Shown: positions 7,913 through 10,610 of the stretch, piece after piece
Layout of the letters: every line of letters begins with the position of its first letter
How positions within the stretch are numbered: the stretch's first letter is position 1
DNA from: Phycisphaerae bacterium
Lineage (GTDB): Bacteria > Planctomycetota > Phycisphaerae > Sedimentisphaerales > UBA12454
Reading direction: 5' to 3'
Assembly (NCBI GenBank): GCA_028712345.1
Contig: JAQTQF010000039.1
Span: forward strand, 1-10,610
DNA length: 10,610 nucleotides
Program-made: the position numbers and the translations under genes
The notes under the pieces: model-generated
What the model saw: the letters and a program-made list of their open reading frames with translations, nothing else
Databases searched by the model: none
Told to the model about the DNA's origin: nothing

Positions 7913-7941
7913 ACTATATTGATAAACATACTTATTGTCAA
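7913..7941 (-). promoter_or_regulatory. Strong sigma70-type promoter giving a probable leaderless mRNA
   Basis: The minus strand shows TTGACA (7941-7936), a 17-nt spacer, and TATAGT (7918-7913). Only one base differs from the consensus of both boxes. Seven bases (GCGCATT) separate the -10 box from ATG 7905, so the predicted first transcribed base falls at 7905-7906. The promoter lies inside the extended reading frame, which argues against the upstream start codons. Confidence 0.8.
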
Positions 7942-7959
7942 GAGGAGGGGAATTCTCAT

Positions 7960-7991
7960 AAAAAAAGCAAGCCTTTTTAAGGGCTTGCTTT
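7960..7991 (-). terminator. Intrinsic terminator of the PEP-CTERM operon
   Basis: Read on the minus strand, AAAGCAAGCC (7991-7982) pairs perfectly with GGCTTGCTTT (7973-7964) across an 8-nt loop, and the T-run continues to 7960. The 10-bp stem begins 29 nt after the stop codon at 8021. It separates the two PEP-CTERM genes from the TMTC-like operon. Confidence 0.85.
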
Positions 7992-8020
7992 AGTACTTTA
8001 AAAAATCTGTCCTGTTGTTG

Positions 8021-8824
8021 CTATCGTTTGCGTCTAATCAGACCAAAAGCTCCGATAGTGAGCAGGCCTATTGTTGCCGGCTCTGGTACATACACAGTTG
8101 TTGCACCCGGCGTTGTGATGTCATAGTCATAAAAGACATCTTCGCCGTCGTTAATAAGGCCATTGGTGATCCACAGCTCAACGGTCGCGGTATCATCGCC
8201 CAGGAGAACTAATTTTCCCGAGTTGCTGATATTGATAGCCGCAGTGCCGGTCCCAATCTTCAGAGTGCTTGCCGTCAGTATTCCGCCGGAAAGGTTTATC
8301 TCGCCATATCCGCCTTGATAACCGATATTGAGGTCATCATCGCAGGTAAAGCTGCCGCCGGTCATATTGAATATGGCCGAGCCGGCGCGTCCTAAGTACA
8401 GATGGCCGTTAGCTCCGGCAGGGTCGCCAATGTAAACAGTACCGCTGTTCATGGTAATCAATGCAGATGTGCCTGCGTGATAAGCAGTTGACATATAACC
8501 GCTTGTTGTGAGGGTGCCGCCATCCATCGTAAGCTCGCCGTAATAGGATGACCCACCCGGGTCACTCGTGTCTGCTTGGCCCAAAAATACACGATACGCA
8601 GAACCTACATCGCCCACTCCCATAATCGGGCCGCCGCCGACAGTAGTAGAACCTATCTCTGCCTCATCTGCGGGATAAAGCACGGCGTCAGGAGTATAAC
8701 CGAATGCCCAATTGGCAACATTGTTCCACTCGTTGTCTCCGGCGGTGCCAACCCAATGGTTGTCAGCCGCGGAAGCGATGCCGGCTATGCCCAGCACTAA
8801 CAATGAAACTAATACCTTCTTCAT
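8021..8824 (-). CDS. PEP-CTERM sorting-domain beta-repeat protein
   Basis: The product has 267 residues. Residues 1-19 (MKKVLVSLLVLGIAGIASA) are a clear signal peptide. An entry segment HWVG...EWNNVANWAFGYTP follows, then glycine-rich beta turns (MDGGTLTT, MNSGTVYI, MTGGSFTC, LSGGILTA), then SGKLVLLGDD and ITNGLI. The C-terminus VPEPATIGLLTIGAFGLIRRKR (246-267) is a full PEP-CTERM signal: PEP motif, hydrophobic span and basic end. In other bacteria such tails are recognised by exosortase during export to the surface or extracellular matrix. The enzyme is not encoded here. The ribosome site AAGGAAG precedes the ATG. The gene begins only 18 nt after the 9655-8843 gene and is followed by a strong terminator, so it is the last gene of that operon. 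Its precise role is unknown. Confidence 0.92.
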   Translation of the reverse strand: MKKVLVSLLVLGIAGIASAADNHWVGTAGDNEWNNVANWAFGYTPDAVLYPADEAEIGSTTVGGGPIMGVGDVGSAYRVFLGQADTSDPGGSSYYGELTMDGGTLTTSGYMSTAYHAGTSALITMNSGTVYIGDPAGANGHLYLGRAGSAIFNMTGGSFTCDDDLNIGYQGGYGEINLSGGILTASTLKIGTGTAAINISNSGKLVLLGDDTATVELWITNGLINDGEDVFYDYDITTPGATTVYVPEPATIGLLTIGAFGLIRRKR

Positions 8825-8842
8825 CTTCTTCCTTTCTTAAAA

Positions 8843-9655
8843 TTATTTGCGTCTGATCAAACCAAAAGCGCCAACTGCCAGAATACAGAGTGTTGCCGGT
8901 TCAGGTATTGCCAAAACGGTGTTTGTTCCATCGAAAGTAATCCACTCATCAAGGAACTCTTCGCCGTCGCTCTGAATCCAGCCGTTATCTCTGTAAGCTA
9001 GAACTTGTTCGATCTGGTCGCCTGCAAGAACGACTTTACCGCTGCCGGTGATGTCCAGCAGAGTATCGCCTGTTCCGCCGCTTGGCCTCATATTGAGGAT
9101 GCCAGCTACAGTAACTGTACCGCCGCTGATGTATGCATAACCGCTTGCTGTCGAACCGTTGGCAAATCTCCAATCGCCGGCCACATTAATAGTTCCGCCA
9201 CTCACAATTGTCCATCCCTTTGTTTCTGCGCCGGAATTGCCATATCCAGTGGCCATATAGCCACCGACATTGCAGGTGCCGCCAGTCATAATGAACTTGC
9301 CCCATCTGGTGGATGAGCTGGATGCACCGTGACGGAAATAGTCCACAGTCGTCAGTGTGCCGCCGTTGAGTGTTACGGTCGCAAAATTCCCTGGTATGAG
9401 AGCCTGAGAATCGCCGCCGATTTCAAGCTGACCTACCTCGGCATCTCCGCTGTTGATTATGGGCATATAATTGGTGTTCATATGAGTCTGAAATGTTCTC
9501 GTATTGGTCGTGTCAGTCAAACTCGGAACAACGCCGTCGTCCCAGTTGGCCGCATCGAACCAATCACTGCTGGCAGCACTTGTCAGCCAGTCATTGGATG
9601 CCAATACGCTGCTGGCTACGCCCAGCACCAATGCTAAAATAAGCAACTTCTTCAT
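8843..9655 (-). CDS. PEP-CTERM sorting-domain beta-repeat protein
   Basis: This 270-residue paralogue of the 8824-8021 product starts at ATG 9655. The choice rests on GGAGGT 7 nt upstream and on the signal peptide MKKLLILALVLGVASSVLA beginning exactly there; the frame stays open to ATG 9688 but that start would bury the signal peptide. The entry segment is SSDWFDAANWDDGVVP. Beta turns follow (LNGGTLTT, MTGGTCNV, VSGGTINV, ISGGTVTV), then LDITGSGKVVLAGDQ and DNGWIQ. The tail AIPEPATLCILAVGAFGLIRRK (249-270) is a PEP-CTERM signal. It is probably an exported, exosortase-processed surface or matrix protein. It is the first PEP-CTERM gene of the operon, probably fed by the promoter at 10064-10092 because no good nearer promoter is visible. 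Confidence 0.92.
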   Translation of the reverse strand: MKKLLILALVLGVASSVLASNDWLTSAASSDWFDAANWDDGVVPSLTDTTNTRTFQTHMNTNYMPIINSGDAEVGQLEIGGDSQALIPGNFATVTLNGGTLTTVDYFRHGASSSSTRWGKFIMTGGTCNVGGYMATGYGNSGAETKGWTIVSGGTINVAGDWRFANGSTASGYAYISGGTVTVAGILNMRPSGGTGDTLLDITGSGKVVLAGDQIEQVLAYRDNGWIQSDGEEFLDEWITFDGTNTVLAIPEPATLCILAVGAFGLIRRK

Positions 9656-9662
9656 TTTTTTT

Positions 9663-9668
9663 ACCTCC
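9663..9668 (-). promoter_or_regulatory. Ribosome binding site fixing the start at 9655
   Basis: GGAGGT on the minus strand, separated from ATG 9655 by seven bases (AAAAAAA-type spacer). It lies inside the longer frame beginning at 9688 and therefore decides in favour of the shorter protein. Confidence 0.85.
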
Positions 9669-9768
9669 ACAAAACAACAAATTAACACTTACTACCTGTG
9701 CCGCAAAAATGTAGCCGAATAATCCCACAAGGATTAAGATATTCTAAAAATTTCAAGACTAAAGCTAA

Positions 9769-9909
9769 CTAATTAAGATATCTGTTGATGAGTATAGGAA
9801 GATAATCAGAACCGTTCCGGTTTGCATAGATGCTGTCAGTACCACAGACACCATCACATACAACCGCGATGGTCAACGGACTGCCGAGCATAGCTAACAA
9901 CCTCTTCAT
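9769..9909 (-). CDS. Possible 46-residue small protein of unknown function
   Basis: A short frame starts at ATG 9909 and stops at TAG 9771-9769. AAGGA lies 5 nt before the ATG. The product begins MKRLLAMLGSPLTIAVVC, a weak signal-peptide-like start with two cysteines (C18, C22), then has a polar part and ends ILINRYLN. It is the first frame with a ribosome site after the strong promoter at 10064-10092. I recognise no family. It may be a true small exported peptide, a leader peptide for the PEP-CTERM operon, or the decayed start of another secreted-protein gene. Its short length leaves chance occurrence possible. Confidence 0.35.
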   Translation of the reverse strand: MKRLLAMLGSPLTIAVVCDGVCGTDSIYANRNGSDYLPILINRYLN

Positions 9910-10330
9910 ACTCTTCCTTCACTCAACGACTTAAGAAGCGATACACTCTTCACCCTTCGACACGCCGCCGAATCGCTCCAAAGTAGAACATACCCTACTC
10001 CCCAAAAAGGAGTTATCTCACAAAGCTGTCTCTATATACACAGAGACTTTCGCCTATTTTTGAATTATATCGAAAATCCACCGCTGTGTCAAGTTTAATT
10101 CGTTTTTTATCAAAGTTGTTGTAAAAATTTTAGCCAAATTACCTATATTGCGTCTTTGAGGAGTTAATGATAATTTGGATTGAGAAATATATGATTTGCA
10201 GTGAAATGTAGGATTATGATTCGTTTTTGCAAATTTGCAAAACAGCACTATTCAAGGTCTATAATACGCAAAATATAATAAATTTAATAAAAATACAGCA
10301 GGGATACGAAGCGTTGCTGGTTGTGAATAC
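9910..10330. other. Intergenic region with promoter and structured leader
   Basis: No credible gene is seen. From 10330 to about 10095 the sequence is AT-rich, with the perfect 18-nt palindrome TTTTGCAAATTTGCAAAA at 10225-10242. The promoter at 10064-10092 follows. The transcript from it would carry a hairpin GTCTCT/AGAGAC (10028-10033 with 10042-10047). Two alternative stems come next, ACTCC/GGAGT (9997-10001 with 10009-10013) and AGTAG/CTACT (9982-9986 with 9995-9999). They share bases 9997-9999 and so cannot form together. I could not match the leader to a known riboswitch. Confidence 0.5.
10064..10092 (-). promoter_or_regulatory. Consensus sigma70-type promoter upstream of the PEP-CTERM operon
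   Basis: The minus strand reads TTGACA (10092-10087), a 17-nt spacer, and TATAAT (10069-10064), a perfect match to consensus in both boxes and spacing. Transcription would begin near 10057 and run towards the small ORF at 9909 and the PEP-CTERM genes from 9655. The leader to 9655 would be about 400 nt. Confidence 0.8.
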
Positions 10331-10610
10331 CTACTTGTTGATCAAGCTAAACAATTTCTTTGCCAGTTCGGCGTCCAGAGCTTTTAAGATTTTGTATTCT
10401 TCAATGGCTGAAGTCTTATTGCCGGCGGCTAAGTAAACAGTACCAAGATTATAGTGTGCCTCGGCATAATCCGGCTTGGTTCTTATGGCCTGCTTATAGG
10501 CTTCTATCGCATCCTGATACCGGCCAAGGATATGCCAGGCGGCGCCAAGATTGCAATATGCTTTGGCATAATCAGGCTTGATTTCGATGGCTTGCTTATA
10601 GGCTTCTGCT
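10331..10610 (-). CDS. TPR protein, C-terminal fragment (start outside window)
   Basis: An open frame enters from the right edge and ends at TAG (10333-10331), giving 92 visible residues. They hold two near-identical 34-residue TPR units, EAYKQAIEIKPDYAKAYCNL and EAYKQAIRTKPDYAEAHYNL being their first 20 residues. A degenerate third helix pair follows (EEYKILKALDAELAKKLFSLINK). The 102-nt period is also visible in the DNA: TGCTTATAGG at 10491 recurs at 10593. TPRs form a protein-binding superhelix, and the upstream part that would define function is missing. It could be a stand-alone TPR protein or another membrane-TPR enzyme like those at 4206-7905. Confidence 0.9.
   Translation of the reverse strand, partial: AEAYKQAIEIKPDYAKAYCNLGAAWHILGRYQDAIEAYKQAIRTKPDYAEAHYNLGTVYLAAGNKTSAIEEYKILKALDAELAKKLFSLINK

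Noticed and set aside
5791..7959. Longer version of the first TMTC-like gene starting at ATG 7959
   Set aside because: The extra 18 residues overlap the T-run of a terminator and a near-consensus promoter. They also do not exist in the paralogue, which aligns exactly from 7905.
9005..9637. Plus-strand frames of about 100 residues opposite a PEP-CTERM gene
   Set aside because: They are antisense shadows of the 9655-8843 gene, without ribosome sites or family resemblance.
8843..9688. Longer start at ATG 9688 for the PEP-CTERM protein
   Set aside because: The added residues precede a perfect signal peptide and cover the GGAGGT ribosome site used by ATG 9655.
9690..9720. Sigma54-type promoter (GGCAC...) before the PEP-CTERM gene
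   Set aside because: GGCAC is present on the minus strand, but no TGC element lies at the required spacing.
10054..10248. 64-residue minus-strand frame
   Set aside because: It spans the consensus promoter and AT-rich DNA, has no ribosome site or recognisable features, and looks like chance.

Overview
The window looks like an accessory region of a planctomycete chromosome, most likely class Phycisphaerae. This is inferred from the protein types, not from a marker gene. The signs are secreted glycine-rich beta-repeat proteins ending in PEP-CTERM tails of the form PEPAT...GAFGLIRRK(R), a dockerin domain without a cellulosome, FN3-like repeats ending in TTYYWRIDEV, and large membrane-TPR proteins. 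Every supported gene is on the minus strand, so the window is best read from high to low coordinates. No RNA gene, mobile element or CRISPR array was found.

Layout in transcription order. (1) 10610-10331: C-terminal end of a TPR protein cut by the window edge. (2) 10330-9656: AT-rich intergenic region with a consensus sigma70-type promoter (TTGACA-17-TATAAT) at 10064-10092, a structured leader and a possible 46-residue small ORF (9909-9769). (3) 9655-8843 and 8824-8021: two PEP-CTERM surface proteins in a tight operon closed by a clear intrinsic terminator (7991-7960). (4) 7905-5791 and 5789-4206: two tandem, nearly abutting paralogues that resemble eukaryotic TMTC protein O-mannosyltransferases (multi-span GT-C-type membrane domain plus TPRs). 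The first has a strong promoter placed so that its mRNA would be leaderless; the second lacks about 175 residues of TPRs. (5) 3826-986: a 946-residue secreted metallophosphoesterase with an N-terminal beta-repeat module, three FN3-like repeats, a dockerin inserted inside the second of them, and a purple-acid-phosphatase-like catalytic region. (6) 675-1: the start of a further beta-repeat protein, preceded by its own promoter (815-844), running out of the window.

How the genes may work together. Four secreted proteins share one roughly 220-residue N-terminal module, a W...NW...P entry segment followed by GG[TS][LI]T-type beta turns and a GK[LV]...NGW exit motif. Two certainly end in a PEP-CTERM sorting tail. 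The phosphatase instead continues into a dockerin and a catalytic region. The two TMTC-like membrane enzymes lie between these secreted genes. A reasonable but unproven reading is a cell-surface locus in which Ser/Thr-rich exported proteins are substrates for local protein glycosylation. No exosortase, cohesin or sugar-nucleotide enzyme is visible here, so any full system would depend on genes elsewhere.
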